This document shows positions 15,807 to 24,141 of a stretch of 46,019 nucleotides of DNA, piece by piece. Position numbers and translations under genes: made by a program. The DNA is from CAYFMP01 sp964344215 (GTDB taxonomy: Bacteria > Pseudomonadota > Alphaproteobacteria > Rhodospirillales > Casp-alpha2). Within the stretch, counting starts at the first letter, position 1; each line of letters begins with the position of its first letter. Location of the stretch: assembly GCA_964344215.1 (NCBI GenBank), contig CAYFMP010000027.1, forward strand, positions 1-46,019. The letters run 5' to 3'. The notes beneath the pieces were generated by a model. The model was not told the DNA's origin. It saw only the letters and a program-made list of their open reading frames with translations, and did not search any database.

Positions 15807-16011
15807 GGCCGTCAATGGCTCACTAACCTGGGAACGTTGCCGGTGGACCCCCGGCCGTCCCTGGGTTAAACACAAACTGGTACAGGTTAATACGTTAGCG
15901 GCTTACCGGCCTGAGGTCCACAAACCTGATTTCAACGCTCGGCCTCCATCAGGCTAAGCCGGGCAATTCCCTACACCCGGTAGATAGGCCGGTTTCTCGG
16001 AAAGGGCAAGT
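15807..16011. promoter_or_regulatory. Divergent promoter region, Tim44-like / fxsA
   Basis: About 200 bases between divergent starts, locally AT-rich around 15865-15905. It must carry promoters for the Tim44-mltA-lut transcript and for fxsA-secB. I see no strong consensus pair and no operator palindrome. Confidence 0.3.
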
Positions 16012-16527
16012 ATGGGTCTGTTGCTTCCGGCTCTGCTGATCGGCGTACCGATCATCGAAATCTCGCTGTTCATAGAGGTCGGCGGATATTTGGGCTTGTG
16101 GCCGACTATCGCAATCGTGATCGCGACGGCGATCGCCGGAACCGTGCTGTTGCGCGTTCAGGGCCTGTCGACGTTGGCACGTGCCCAGGAAAGCTTGCGA
16201 GAAAACAGGTTTCCGTTGCGCGAGGTCTTCGATGGTTTGTGTTTGGTGATGGCGGGCGCTTTGCTTCTGACGCCCGGGTTTTTCACCGATTTCGTTGGCC
16301 TGTTGCTGTTCGTGCCGGGCCTGCGGAGTTTCCTGCGCCGAATTCTGGCCGCTCGAATGGCCGCCGCTGGACATATTCAGACGGCGTCGGGCTCCTACCG
16401 TGGAGCCGGCGGCGACGGCCCGACGATCATCGAGGGGGAGTTCAGGGAGGTCGGGCCGGTCAAGGGCGAGCAGGGAAACGAGTCCGATCCCGCAGACGCC
16501 GAGCGCCGCCTGCCCGATCGGCGCTGA
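16012..16527 (+). CDS. fxsA: FxsA family membrane protein
   Basis: A 171-residue inner-membrane protein with about three hydrophobic segments: LLLPALLIGVPIIEISLFIEVG, the segment around WPTIAIVIATAIAGTVLL, and FDGLCLVMAGALLLTPGFFTDFVGLLLFVPG. The last contains the GxLLLxPGFxTDxxG signature of FxsA (suppressor of F exclusion of phage T7 in E. coli). The C-terminal 50 residues are hydrophilic, with the frequent IIEGEF motif. It lies upstream of secB and may share its transcript. Confidence 0.92.
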   Translation: MGLLLPALLIGVPIIEISLFIEVGGYLGLWPTIAIVIATAIAGTVLLRVQGLSTLARAQESLRENRFPLREVFDGLCLVMAGALLLTPGFFTDFVGLLLFVPGLRSFLRRILAARMAAAGHIQTASGSYRGAGGDGPTIIEGEFREVGPVKGEQGNESDPADAERRLPDRR

Positions 16528-16592
16528 AACGGTTGTCCTTGCCAGCCAGACGTGATAGCCACTGACCGGCTCGTAACCGGGAGTACAAGATC

Positions 16593-17183
16593 ATGGCGGC
16601 TAAGAAATCCAAGGAATCGAAGACCGACGACGCATCGCAGGCGGACGCAAGCGGCCCGGCCGGACCGACAACGCCCGAGGGCGCCGCCGCGGCCGGTATC
16701 CCGCCGGGCAACGGCGGCGGCGAACAGGCCGCTCAGCCGATCGTCATCAATGCCCAGTACATCAAGGATCTCTCCTTCGAAGCACCGACGGCACCGGGGA
16801 TCTTTGCCGTCATGCAGAACTCCCAGCCCGACATCTCGATCAATATCAATGTCGAAACGAACTTGTTTCAGGAAAACATCTACGAGGTCGCCCTGAAGCT
16901 CGAATCGCAATGCAAGGTCGGTGACAATGTCGGCTTTATCCTGGAGCTGGAGTACGCCGGGCTGTTCACGGTCAACGTGCCCGAAGAGCACCGCCACGCC
17001 ATCTTGATGATCGAGTGCCCGCGCATTCTGTTCCCGTTCGCCCGCAATATCCTTGCCGATGTTTCCAGGGACGGCGGTTTTCCGCCCGTCATGCTCGGGC
17101 CGATCGATTTCGTCGCCATGTACCAACAGCAGATGCAGCAGCATATCGACGAAGCCGAGACGAAGCAGAAAACGGACGCCTGA
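16593..17183 (+). CDS. secB: SecB protein-export chaperone
   Basis: A 196-residue cytoplasmic tetrameric chaperone that holds preproteins unfolded and hands them to SecA. The core (from about residue 50) shows INAQYIKDLSFEAP, the SININVETN strand, YEVALKLE, GLFTV, the CPRILFPFARNILADVSRDGGFPPVMLGPIDF block and the YQQQMQQ tail. It is about 40 residues longer than E. coli SecB because of a Gly/Ala/Pro-rich, probably disordered N-terminal extension. The downstream hairpin at 17214 is its terminator. Confidence 0.96.
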   Translation: MAAKKSKESKTDDASQADASGPAGPTTPEGAAAAGIPPGNGGGEQAAQPIVINAQYIKDLSFEAPTAPGIFAVMQNSQPDISININVETNLFQENIYEVALKLESQCKVGDNVGFILELEYAGLFTVNVPEEHRHAILMIECPRILFPFARNILADVSRDGGFPPVMLGPIDFVAMYQQQMQQHIDEAETKQKTDA

Positions 17184-17213
17184 GTCCGGTTCGGTTGTCC
17201 GGGCCGCCCACCG

Positions 17214-17241
17214 AAAGAGCGCCGAGCTGGGCGCTCTTTTT
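17214..17241. terminator. Shared rho-independent terminator, secB / dnaQ
   Basis: A 10-bp stem (17214-17223 with 17230-17239) with a 6-base loop GAGCTG, followed on the plus strand by a T-run. The A-run before the stem supplies T residues for the minus strand, so it can also end dnaQ transcription. It lies exactly between the converging stop codons. Confidence 0.9.
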
Positions 17242-17252
17242 GTTTTGCGGGA

Positions 17253-17927
17253 CTAAGCGCGCCAGATCGGCTCTTCGAGCTTGTCCAGAAATGCCTCGTG
17301 CGCCCGTTCTTCGTCGGCCGTCGGGCGGTGCGGCCGCTGCTGCCGTTGGCCGCCGGCGCCGGGCGCCGGGCCGGCGTCTTTGCAGGCTTTGTGCGCCGCC
17401 AGCTCGAAACCCGGCTGGCGGCCACCGACCAGTTCGAGGTAGACCTGGGCGAGAAGCCGGGCGTCCTTGAGGGCGCCGTGCAGTTCGCGCCCGGAGACAT
17501 CGATTTGAAACCTTCGGCACAACGCATCCAAATTGGCCTGGGCGCCGGGGAACTTCCGCCTGGCGATCCGTACCGTATCGACGACCCGGTCCTTGCTCAG
17601 CGGCTCACGGCCGAGGTTGCCGAGTTCGGCGTTGAGAAATCCGAGATCGAACTCGGCGTTGTGGATGACCAGGGTCGAATCCCCAACGAAATCGAGGAAC
17701 GAATCGACGATATCGGCGAATACCGGCTTACCGGCGAGGAATTCCTGCGAAAGACCGTGCACCGCGAAGGCTTCCTCGGGCATGTCGCGCTCCGGGTTCA
17801 CGTAGGTTTGAAAAGTGGCGCCGGTTTCGAGATGGTTGACCAGTTCGACGCAGCCGATTTCGACGATCCGATGCCCGGATTTCGGGTCAAGACCGGTGGT
17901 TTCGGTATCGAGGACGATTTCCCGCAA
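17253..17927 (-). CDS. dnaQ: DNA polymerase III epsilon subunit (proofreading exonuclease)
   Basis: A 224-residue DEDDh 3'-5' exonuclease, the proofreading subunit of the replicative polymerase. Exo motifs are LDTETTGLDP (Asp7, Glu9), HNAEFDLGFLNAEL and HGALKDARLLAQVYLEL. A Gly/Gln/Arg-rich linker near 185-200 precedes a C-terminal helical segment (AHEAFLDKLEEPIW) that would contact the polymerase alpha subunit. It lies about 30 bases after coaE in the coaE-dnaQ order usual near the alphaproteobacterial origin. Confidence 0.95.
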   Translation of the reverse strand: MREIVLDTETTGLDPKSGHRIVEIGCVELVNHLETGATFQTYVNPERDMPEEAFAVHGLSQEFLAGKPVFADIVDSFLDFVGDSTLVIHNAEFDLGFLNAELGNLGREPLSKDRVVDTVRIARRKFPGAQANLDALCRRFQIDVSGRELHGALKDARLLAQVYLELVGGRQPGFELAAHKACKDAGPAPGAGGQRQQRPHRPTADEERAHEAFLDKLEEPIWRA

Positions 17928-17958
17928 TGGCGACTCCCTATTCCCGCCCAGGGTCGAT

Positions 17959-18597
17959 TCAATCTCGACCGAATGGCCGATAGGGACGGGACGGCCAGTT
18001 CCTCCCTTGCCATGTGCCGGCGATTCTGACGATTGTCGCGATGGTTCGCAAGCTTTCGGCCCGGCCCAGGCCGGTATTGACGACGAAATCGGAACGCCGG
18101 CGCTTTTCCGGGTCCGGCGTCTGACGCGAAAGGATCGCCGTCAACCGTTCACGAGTCATGCCCGGCCGTGCCAATACCCGGCGGCTTTGCACAAAGGCCG
18201 GAGCCGTTACCGTGACGACCGCGTCGCAGCGCGCCTCGCCGCCGGTTTCGAACAGCAGCGGAATGTCGAGCACGACCAGCGACCGGCGCCGCCTTGCCAT
18301 GATCCCGAGGAAACACCGTTCGTGTTCGCGGACCAAAGGATGCAGGACGGCTTCGAGCTGGTCGAGAGCGGGATCATCGCCGAACACGGCGGCACCCAGT
18401 TTTCGGCGGTCGATGGCCGGGCCGTCGGCGACTCCCGGAAAGGCGGCGCTCACCGCTGCCACCGCGGCACCGCCCGGGCCGAGAAGTTCATGAACGGCGG
18501 CGTCGGCGTCGTGGACCGCAACGCCGAGACGCCTGAAGTCGGCCGCCGCGGCCGATTTTCCCATGCCGATGGAGCCGGTCAGCCCGAGAATGACCAC
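17959..18597 (-). CDS. coaE: Dephospho-CoA kinase
   Basis: A 212-residue P-loop kinase that phosphorylates dephospho-CoA on the ribose 3'-OH, the last step of coenzyme A synthesis. P-loop GSIGMGKS at 8-15, substrate Asp in HDADAAVHEL, VVLDIPLLFETGG, and the lid RVLARPGMTRERL are visible. The aroE stop lies 4 bases upstream, so the genes are coupled. Confidence 0.95.
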   Translation of the reverse strand: MVILGLTGSIGMGKSAAAADFRRLGVAVHDADAAVHELLGPGGAAVAAVSAAFPGVADGPAIDRRKLGAAVFGDDPALDQLEAVLHPLVREHERCFLGIMARRRRSLVVLDIPLLFETGGEARCDAVVTVTAPAFVQSRRVLARPGMTRERLTAILSRQTPDPEKRRRSDFVVNTGLGRAESLRTIATIVRIAGTWQGRNWPSRPYRPFGRD

Positions 18598-18601
18598 GCC
18601 G

Positions 18602-19450
18602 TCAGTCCCCGAGGCCGGCGATGACGAAATCGCGGAGTTCCGGCGTCACCGTCGGCTCGATTCCGAACCAAGCGGCGAACCCGGGGCGGGCCTGGTGCAG
18701 CAGCATGCCGAGGCCGTCGACGACCGGATTGCCGCGCGCCCGGGCGGCGCTGAGAAGCGGCGTTTCGAGCGGCGTATAGACGATGTCGTTGACGAGCGCG
18801 GTTGCCGGCAGCGGCCGAAGATCGAGCTCTAGAGGCGCCTTGCCGTGCATGCCGAGCGTCGTTGCGTTGACCAACAGGGCGGCGTTGTCGAGCGCGCCCG
18901 GCAGGTCCTGCCAAGCGACGATGGAAATAGCGCCGCCGATATCGCGGGCCAGGGCCTCGGCCCGGCCGGCGGTGCGGTTGACGACGCGGACCTCCGGCGC
19001 ACCGGCTTCGAGCAGTGTATCGACGATCGCCCGGGCGGCGCCGCCGGCGCCCAGCACTATGGCCGGCCCGGCCTCGGCGCGCCATTCCGGATGCCCGGCC
19101 TTCAAGTTCTCCCTGAATCCGAAGCCGTCCGAGTTGCTGCCGGCGAGCCCGCCGTCGGATTCGACGACCAGCGTGTTGACGGCGCCGATGCGTCTGGCGT
19201 TGTCATCCGCCCTATCGATCAAGTCGAGAGCCGCTTCCTTGTGCGGTACGGTCACGTTGGCGCCGGCAAAACCGAGGTGCGGGAGCTGGCCGACGGCGGC
19301 TGCGAAGTTTTCCGGCGTCACCGCCAAAGGCACGTAGGCGCCGTCGATGCCGTGTTCGTCGAGCCAGTAACCATGCAGCCGGGGCGACAGCGAATGGCCG
19401 ACAGGCCAGCCGACAACCCCGGCCAGGATCGCGTTTCCATTGATGGTCAT
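18602..19450 (-). CDS. aroE: Shikimate dehydrogenase
   Basis: A 282-residue NADP-dependent dehydrogenase reducing 3-dehydroshikimate to shikimate in aromatic amino-acid synthesis. Seen: VVGWPVGHSLSPRLHGYW for substrate binding, ANVTVPHKEAAL with the catalytic Lys, NSDGFGF, and the nucleotide-binding GAGGAARAI. NRTAGRAEALA is the usual NADP 2'-phosphate site. Lies 27 bases after maf. Confidence 0.96.
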   Translation of the reverse strand: MTINGNAILAGVVGWPVGHSLSPRLHGYWLDEHGIDGAYVPLAVTPENFAAAVGQLPHLGFAGANVTVPHKEAALDLIDRADDNARRIGAVNTLVVESDGGLAGSNSDGFGFRENLKAGHPEWRAEAGPAIVLGAGGAARAIVDTLLEAGAPEVRVVNRTAGRAEALARDIGGAISIVAWQDLPGALDNAALLVNATTLGMHGKAPLELDLRPLPATALVNDIVYTPLETPLLSAARARGNPVVDGLGMLLHQARPGFAAWFGIEPTVTPELRDFVIAGLGD

Positions 19451-19477
19451 CGGCCTAGTCTATCTGAATTTCCCGGT

Positions 19478-20083
19478 TCACACCCTCAAAACGCCATGCT
19501 CGCGCAAGAAAGACAGAAGCGGCAAAAGCGGCAGGCCGAGAATGGTGAAGTAGTCGCCGTCGATGCGTTCGAACAACTGCGCGCCCCGGTTTTCAAGGCG
19601 GTAGGCGCCGACCGAGGCGAGGATTTCGGGCCCGGTCTCTTCGAGGTAGCTTTCCAGGAAACTCTGGCTGAACCTCCGCATGGTCAGGGAAGCCGTTTCC
19701 GAATGGCGCCACAGGGCGGCACCGTCGCAAGCCACGGCGAGCCCGCAGACGAGGAGATGGCGGCGGCCACGCAAACAGTCCAGATGGGCGGCGGCGGCGG
19801 CTTTGTCCGTCGGTTTGTCGAGCCATTCCCCGTCGCATTCGAGGATCTGATCGGCGCCGATGACATAGGCGCCCGGGTGACGGCGGCTGATGGTCTCGGC
19901 CTTGGCGATGGCCAGGTCCAGTGCCGCCTCCTCGACACTGGCTCCGCGCATTCGAGCGTCTGCCTTCAGCAACGCCTCGTCGATGTCGGCGGCTTCGCAA
20001 GCGTGCGGCACGCCGGCTTCTTCGAGAAGACGCCGCCGGGTCGGGCTGGCCGAGGCCAGGATCAGGCGGGACGGGCCGCTCAG
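19478..20083 (-). CDS. maf: Maf/YceF nucleotide pyrophosphatase
   Basis: A protein of about 201 residues of the Maf family, house-cleaning pyrophosphatases for non-canonical or modified nucleoside triphosphates. Motifs: LILASASPTRRRLLEEAG at the N terminus, VIGADQILECDGEWLDKP, RRHLLVCGLAVA, and the C-terminal GAQLFERIDGDYFTILGLPLLPL. The start is odd: no ATG, GTG or TTG lies near the domain boundary. A CTG at 20083, overlapping the ppsR stop as CTGA, is the best candidate; the nearest canonical start (20173) lies 30 codons inside ppsR and would add unrelated residues. Confidence 0.9.
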   Translation of the reverse strand: MSGPSRLILASASPTRRRLLEEAGVPHACEAADIDEALLKADARMRGASVEEAALDLAIAKAETISRRHPGAYVIGADQILECDGEWLDKPTDKAAAAAHLDCLRGRRHLLVCGLAVACDGAALWRHSETASLTMRRFSQSFLESYLEETGPEILASVGAYRLENRGAQLFERIDGDYFTILGLPLLPLLSFLREHGVLRV

Positions 20084-20898
20084 GACTGCTGTTCCTGACG
20101 CCGCTGGTAGAGCTGCAGGATGGTGGCTGCGGTCTCCTCGATGGATTTGCGGCTGACGTTGATCACCGGCCAATCGTATTTCGAGTAGAGTTTACGGGCG
20201 TCGTTGACTTCCTGGGAAACCATGTCGAGGTCGACATAATCGGTGTTTTCGTCGTGATCGAGCAGGCGCAGCCGTTGACGGCGGATCTCGACCAGCCGTT
20301 TCGGATCCTTGGTGAGTCCGACGATCAGTGGGTGCTTGGCTTCGAATACCTCTTCGGGAATCGGACAGCCCGGTACGATCGGAATGTTGGCGGTCTTGAT
20401 GCCGCGGTTGGCGAGATAGATGCTGGTCGGTGTTTTCGAGGTGCGCGAGACTCCCAATAGAACGACGTCGGCGGTATTCAAATCCCATGTCGATTGGCCG
20501 TCGTCGTGACTGAGGACGAAATGCATGGCTTCGATGCGGGAGAAATATTCGGCATCCATTACGTGTTGGCGGCCGGGCCGGGCATGAATTTCGGCTCCGA
20601 GATGGGTGCCCAGGGCCGAAACCACATGAGCGAGAATGGAAATGCACGGTACCTGAAGGCGCTGGCACCCGTCCTCCAGGGCGCGACGAATGTCTTCGTT
20701 GACCAGCGTATAGAGAACGAAACCGGGATTGTCCTGAAGAGCCGTCAGAATCTCTTTGACCTGATCCTCGGACCGGACCATCGCCCACAAATGTTCGGTC
20801 GCCTGAATGTCGTCAAACTGCACGAGGCTGGCTCGGGCGACCGTACTGACCGTTTCACCCGTCGAATCCGATACCAGATGGAGATGAAACGTTTTCAT
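20080..20898 (-). CDS. ppsR: PPSR-type bifunctional kinase/pyrophosphorylase regulator
   Basis: A 272-residue DUF299 protein that regulates phosphoenolpyruvate synthase or pyruvate phosphate dikinase by ADP-dependent phosphorylation and phosphate-dependent dephosphorylation. The N-terminal FHLHLVSDSTGETV, the P-loop GVSRTSKTPTS near residue 150 and the YLANRGIKTANIPIVPG segment identify it. The target enzyme is not in the window. Position next to the hemE gap matches the RP001-type gene that flanks alphaproteobacterial origins. Confidence 0.95.
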   Translation of the reverse strand: MKTFHLHLVSDSTGETVSTVARASLVQFDDIQATEHLWAMVRSEDQVKEILTALQDNPGFVLYTLVNEDIRRALEDGCQRLQVPCISILAHVVSALGTHLGAEIHARPGRQHVMDAEYFSRIEAMHFVLSHDDGQSTWDLNTADVVLLGVSRTSKTPTSIYLANRGIKTANIPIVPGCPIPEEVFEAKHPLIVGLTKDPKRLVEIRRQRLRLLDHDENTDYVDLDMVSQEVNDARKLYSKYDWPVINVSRKSIEETAATILQLYQRRQEQQS

Positions 20899-21336
20899 GC
20901 ATCCCTTCGATCTGTAGATAATCCAGTCCAGCCTGTGGACAAAACACCGAAATTGGCAAAGGCCGAGATTTATGAAACGTTGTTCGAGTTTTTCTGTCCC
21001 GTTTGTCGGGCGTGTATAACATTATACGGCGGATCGGAAAATTCGGTTGTGGCGTCGAATGCATTCCCTCTCCGCGCGCTATTCACGTTATCCGGAGAAC
21101 CAACCCAGTTGTTGGAACAAATTGAAATTCATTTCGTTTTGCCGGGCCTGTACCAATCGATCAACAGCCCGCGCTCCAATGACTGTCAAGCAAGCTCGAA
21201 TCCTTATTCAAATTGTGGATGAAAACTAATCCCCGATTCCCACCCCACAACAACTACTACAACCTTATCTATATAAATTAGATTGTATGGATGGGAAACG
21301 TGACACACCCTGAATAACCGGCAAGATCGGAACACC
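20899..21336. other. Candidate chromosomal replication origin (oriC)
   Basis: A 438-base gap between divergent ppsR and hemE with no gene. DnaA-box-like sequences (consensus TTATCCACA) on either strand: 20913-20921 and 20934-20942 (one mismatch each), 21214-21222 (one mismatch), 21088-21096 and 21265-21273 (two mismatches). The right half, especially 21260-21295, is AT-rich and could unwind. Two GANTC sites (21198-21202, 21235-21239), possible CcrM methylation targets, bracket the 21214 box. Placement between an RP001-type gene and hemE-hemH-hemJ is that of the Caulobacter and Rickettsia origins. On the minus strand a perfect TATAAT (21021-21026) in the palindrome 21014-21027 may be the ppsR promoter; the hemE promoter must also lie here. 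Confidence 0.65.
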
Positions 21337-22395
21337 ATGACACCCAACAAGCTTATGCTCCGAGCGTTGAACGGAGAACGTTCCGAACGGCCGCCGTTTT
21401 GGTTCATGAGACAGGCCGGCCGGTACCTTCCGGAATACCGAGAGGTTCGCCGGCAAACCGAAAACTTCCTGCAGTTCTGTTACAGTCCGGACCTGGCCGT
21501 TGAGGTTACCCTGCAACCGCTTCGGCGCTATCATATGGACGCGGCCATTTTGTTTTCGGACATTCTGGTGATTCCGGACGCGCTTGGGCAATCGATCGAT
21601 TTTCGTGAAGGCCAGGGGCCGGTTCTCGAACCGGTGCGTACGGCGAGCCAGCTCGACGCGCTGACGATGGCCGGACTCGAGCGGCACCTGGAGCCGGTTT
21701 TCGAAACCGTGCGCCGACTTTCCGAGGAAATTCCTCCGCAAACGACACTGATCGGATTCGCCGGTGCCCCCTGGACGGTCGCGGTATACATGGTCGAGGG
21801 ATCGGGCGGATCGGATTTTTCAACACCGAAACGTTGGGCCGAGGAGGCGCCGGAGGAATTCGGTCGTCTGATCGATCTGCTGATCGAAGCGAGCGTGCTC
21901 TACCTGATCCGACAGGTCGAAAACGGCGCCGAGGTCCTGCAACTGTTCGACAGCTGGGCGGGCATTCTCCCCGAACCGCAGTTCCGGCGCTGGGTCGTCG
22001 GGCCGACCGTCGAGATCGTCGATCGCCTGCGCCGGGTTCATCCCGATGTTCCGATCATCGGCTTTCCGAGAAACGCCGGACCGCTCTACGAAATCTACGT
22101 GCGGGAAACCGGCGTTGACGGTGTTGGTCTCGATTCGACGGTTCCGCTCGATTGGGCCGCCAATACCCTGCAGGCTCATGCCGCTGTTCAGGGCAACCTC
22201 GACAACCAGTTGCTGGTAAGCGGCGGCCAGGCCATGGAGAACGAAGTCGTTCGGATTCTCGAGACGTTGTCGAACGGACCGTTCATCTTCAACCTCGGCC
22301 ACGGCGTATTGCCGGAAACGCCGCCGGAACACGTCGGCCGGGTTGCCGAGCTGGTGCATGGCTGGTCGACCACGAAAGCCTCGGCCCCGATATGA
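21337..22395 (+). CDS. hemE: Uroporphyrinogen decarboxylase
   Basis: A 352-residue TIM-barrel enzyme that removes four acetate carboxyls from uroporphyrinogen III to make coproporphyrinogen III. The signature PPFWFMRQAGRYLPEYRE is at residues 19-36, with FSDILVIPDALG and GFAGAPWTVAVYMVEG further on, and FNLGHGVLPETPPEHV near the end. Its stop overlaps the hemH start as ATGA. First gene of the late-haem operon to the right of the candidate origin. Confidence 0.97.
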   Translation: MTPNKLMLRALNGERSERPPFWFMRQAGRYLPEYREVRRQTENFLQFCYSPDLAVEVTLQPLRRYHMDAAILFSDILVIPDALGQSIDFREGQGPVLEPVRTASQLDALTMAGLERHLEPVFETVRRLSEEIPPQTTLIGFAGAPWTVAVYMVEGSGGSDFSTPKRWAEEAPEEFGRLIDLLIEASVLYLIRQVENGAEVLQLFDSWAGILPEPQFRRWVVGPTVEIVDRLRRVHPDVPIIGFPRNAGPLYEIYVRETGVDGVGLDSTVPLDWAANTLQAHAAVQGNLDNQLLVSGGQAMENEVVRILETLSNGPFIFNLGHGVLPETPPEHVGRVAELVHGWSTTKASAPI

Positions 22396-23450
22396 CCAGG
22401 ACCGCCGTCGTTCTCTTCAATCTCGGCGGTCCGGACAGCCTTGAGGCGGTCCGGCCGTTTCTGTTCAATTTATTTAACGATGCGGCCATCATCGGGCTTC
22501 CGCAACCGTTCAGGTGGATGGTCGCGCGCTTTATTTCCAGACGCCGGGCGCCGGTGGCGCGGCAGATCTATGGGCAATTGGGAGATAAATCACCGCTGCT
22601 GGAACAAACGGAGGCACAGGCAACCGCCCTCGAGAACGAGCTTGCCGGCCTCGGCGAGCTCAAGGTGTTCGTCTGCATGCGCTATTGGCACCCGATGAGC
22701 GGTCAAACGGCGGCGGCGGTTGCGGAATATGGGCCCGACCGGATCGTCGCGCTGCCGCTCTACCCGCAGTTCTCGACGACGACGACGGCCTCGTCGCTGG
22801 CCGATTGGCGCGGCGCTTCCGCCGTCGCCGGACTGACGGCGCCGCTACGCGCGATATGCTGCTATCCGCTCAACGCCGGCTGGATCGAGGCGCAGGCGGA
22901 TCTGATCGGCGGCGCCCTACGGAAGGCAGCGGCTTACGGTCAGCCGCGAATTCTGTTTTCGGCCCACGGGCTGCCCGAAAGGATCGTCGCCCGTGGCGAC
23001 CCCTATCCATCTCAGGTCGAACGCACGGCGGCGGCGGTGATCGACCGGCTGGCGGCGATCGGCATCGCATGGCCTGCGGCCGATTGGTCGGTGTGCTATC
23101 AGAGCCGGGTCGGACGCCTGAAGTGGACCGGCCCCTCGATCGAGGAAGAACTGGGACGGGCCGGCGGCGACGGCGTTCCCGTCGTCGTCGTTCCCATCAG
23201 TTTCGTCTCCGAGCACTCGGAAACCCTGGTCGAGCTCGACAAGGAATACAGGGAGTTGGCGAAAAGTCTTCATGTACCGGGTTATGTCCGGGTCGCGGCC
23301 GTCGGCGTTCATCGGGCGTTCATTCGCGGTCTCGCCGGTTTGGTCCGCGACGCCATCGGCCGCGATCGGGCATTGACCTCGGACGGTGCCGGCGGCACAA
23401 GGGAATGCCCGGCCTCGGCCGGTCGATGCCCGTTGCCCGAGAGCGCCTGA
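22392..23450 (+). CDS. hemH: Ferrochelatase
   Basis: A 352-residue enzyme inserting ferrous iron into protoporphyrin IX. Visible are VVLFNLGGPDSLEAVRPFL, MRYWHPM, VALPLYPQFSTTTT, the active-site FSAHGLPERIV, YQSRVGRLKWTGPS and FVSEHSETLVELD. The C-terminal tail ends in a CPASAGRCP pair of cysteines; some bacterial ferrochelatases bind a 2Fe-2S cluster, but I cannot show that this one does. Start overlaps the hemE stop. Confidence 0.96.
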   Translation: MTRTAVVLFNLGGPDSLEAVRPFLFNLFNDAAIIGLPQPFRWMVARFISRRRAPVARQIYGQLGDKSPLLEQTEAQATALENELAGLGELKVFVCMRYWHPMSGQTAAAVAEYGPDRIVALPLYPQFSTTTTASSLADWRGASAVAGLTAPLRAICCYPLNAGWIEAQADLIGGALRKAAAYGQPRILFSAHGLPERIVARGDPYPSQVERTAAAVIDRLAAIGIAWPAADWSVCYQSRVGRLKWTGPSIEEELGRAGGDGVPVVVVPISFVSEHSETLVELDKEYRELAKSLHVPGYVRVAAVGVHRAFIRGLAGLVRDAIGRDRALTSDGAGGTRECPASAGRCPLPESA

Positions 23451-23464
23451 CGGAGGACGGCCGA

Positions 23465-23914
23465 ATGGTCGAATGGACACAAGCCAATTACGATTGGATC
23501 AGGGCACTTCACGTCATCAGCATCATCGCGTGGATGGCCGGACTACTCTATCTGCCGCGGCTGTTCGTCTATCACACCATGGCCGAACCGGGCTCGGCCC
23601 AGTCCGAAACCTTCAAGATCATGGAACGCCGGCTGCTGCAGGCTATCATGCACCCGTCGTTGATCGCTTCGCTGCTGACCGGCGGCCTGCTGCTGGCGGC
23701 GCTCGGCGAGGCGGCCTGGCAGGCCGGTTGGATGCACCTGAAACTGGCCTGCGTGGTCGGCCTGGTTGGACTACATTTTGCTATGGGCCGGTGGCGGCGC
23801 GACTTTGCCGAGGACGCCAACAAGCGTTCGGAGACGTTCTATCGGGTCGTCAACGAAGCACCAACCGTACTGATGATCGCCGCTGTCATCGCCGTCGTCG
23901 TCGAACCGTTTTGA
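23465..23914 (+). CDS. hemJ: Protoporphyrinogen oxidase HemJ
   Basis: A 149-residue inner-membrane protein with four hydrophobic segments that oxidises protoporphyrinogen IX. Conserved: IRALHVISIIAWMAGLLYLP with the haem-ligand-type His, RLFVYH, RRLLQAIMHPS and the C-terminal FYRVVNEAPTVLMIAAVI. The ATG at 23465 follows a GGAGGAC ribosome site; longer in-frame sequence upstream is hemH antiframe. It corresponds to the RP883-type gene of the conserved origin-flanking cluster. Confidence 0.94.
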   Translation: MVEWTQANYDWIRALHVISIIAWMAGLLYLPRLFVYHTMAEPGSAQSETFKIMERRLLQAIMHPSLIASLLTGGLLLAALGEAAWQAGWMHLKLACVVGLVGLHFAMGRWRRDFAEDANKRSETFYRVVNEAPTVLMIAAVIAVVVEPF

Positions 23915-23949
23915 CGGCTTACCCAACGGCATAACCGGATATTCTTCGT

Positions 23950-23978
23950 TTGACAGCGCCCGAGCGTTTCGGTAAGTG
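23950..23978 (+). promoter_or_regulatory. Candidate rho promoter
   Basis: A perfect -35 TTGACA (23950-23955) and a weak -10 TAAGTG (23973-23978) with 17-base spacing, about 160 bases before rho. The long leader between (23979-24141) includes overlapping palindromes at 24024-24039. Rho leaders often carry autoregulatory signals, but none is proven here. Confidence 0.35.
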
Positions 23979-24023
23979 TGCTTCACATCCCTGTCGAATC
24001 TGACACGAACTACCATATCGTTT

Positions 24024-24039
24024 GATCGCGCGATCGCGC
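24024..24039. repeat. Overlapping GC palindromes in the rho leader
   Basis: GATCGCGCGATC (24024-24035) and GCGCGATCGCGC (24028-24039) are two perfect 12-bp palindromes sharing eight bases, midway between the candidate promoter and rho. They could form a compact hairpin or a protein site. No T-run follows. Confidence 0.6.
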
Positions 24040-24141
24040 AGTTTCCGGGCCTTCCGCCCGTCTTTACTCCCGTATTGGTTTGACAGAGGACCGAATTCGT
24101 GACGCCTCTGTCACCCATTCCGAGACCCGAGCACCGAGCCT

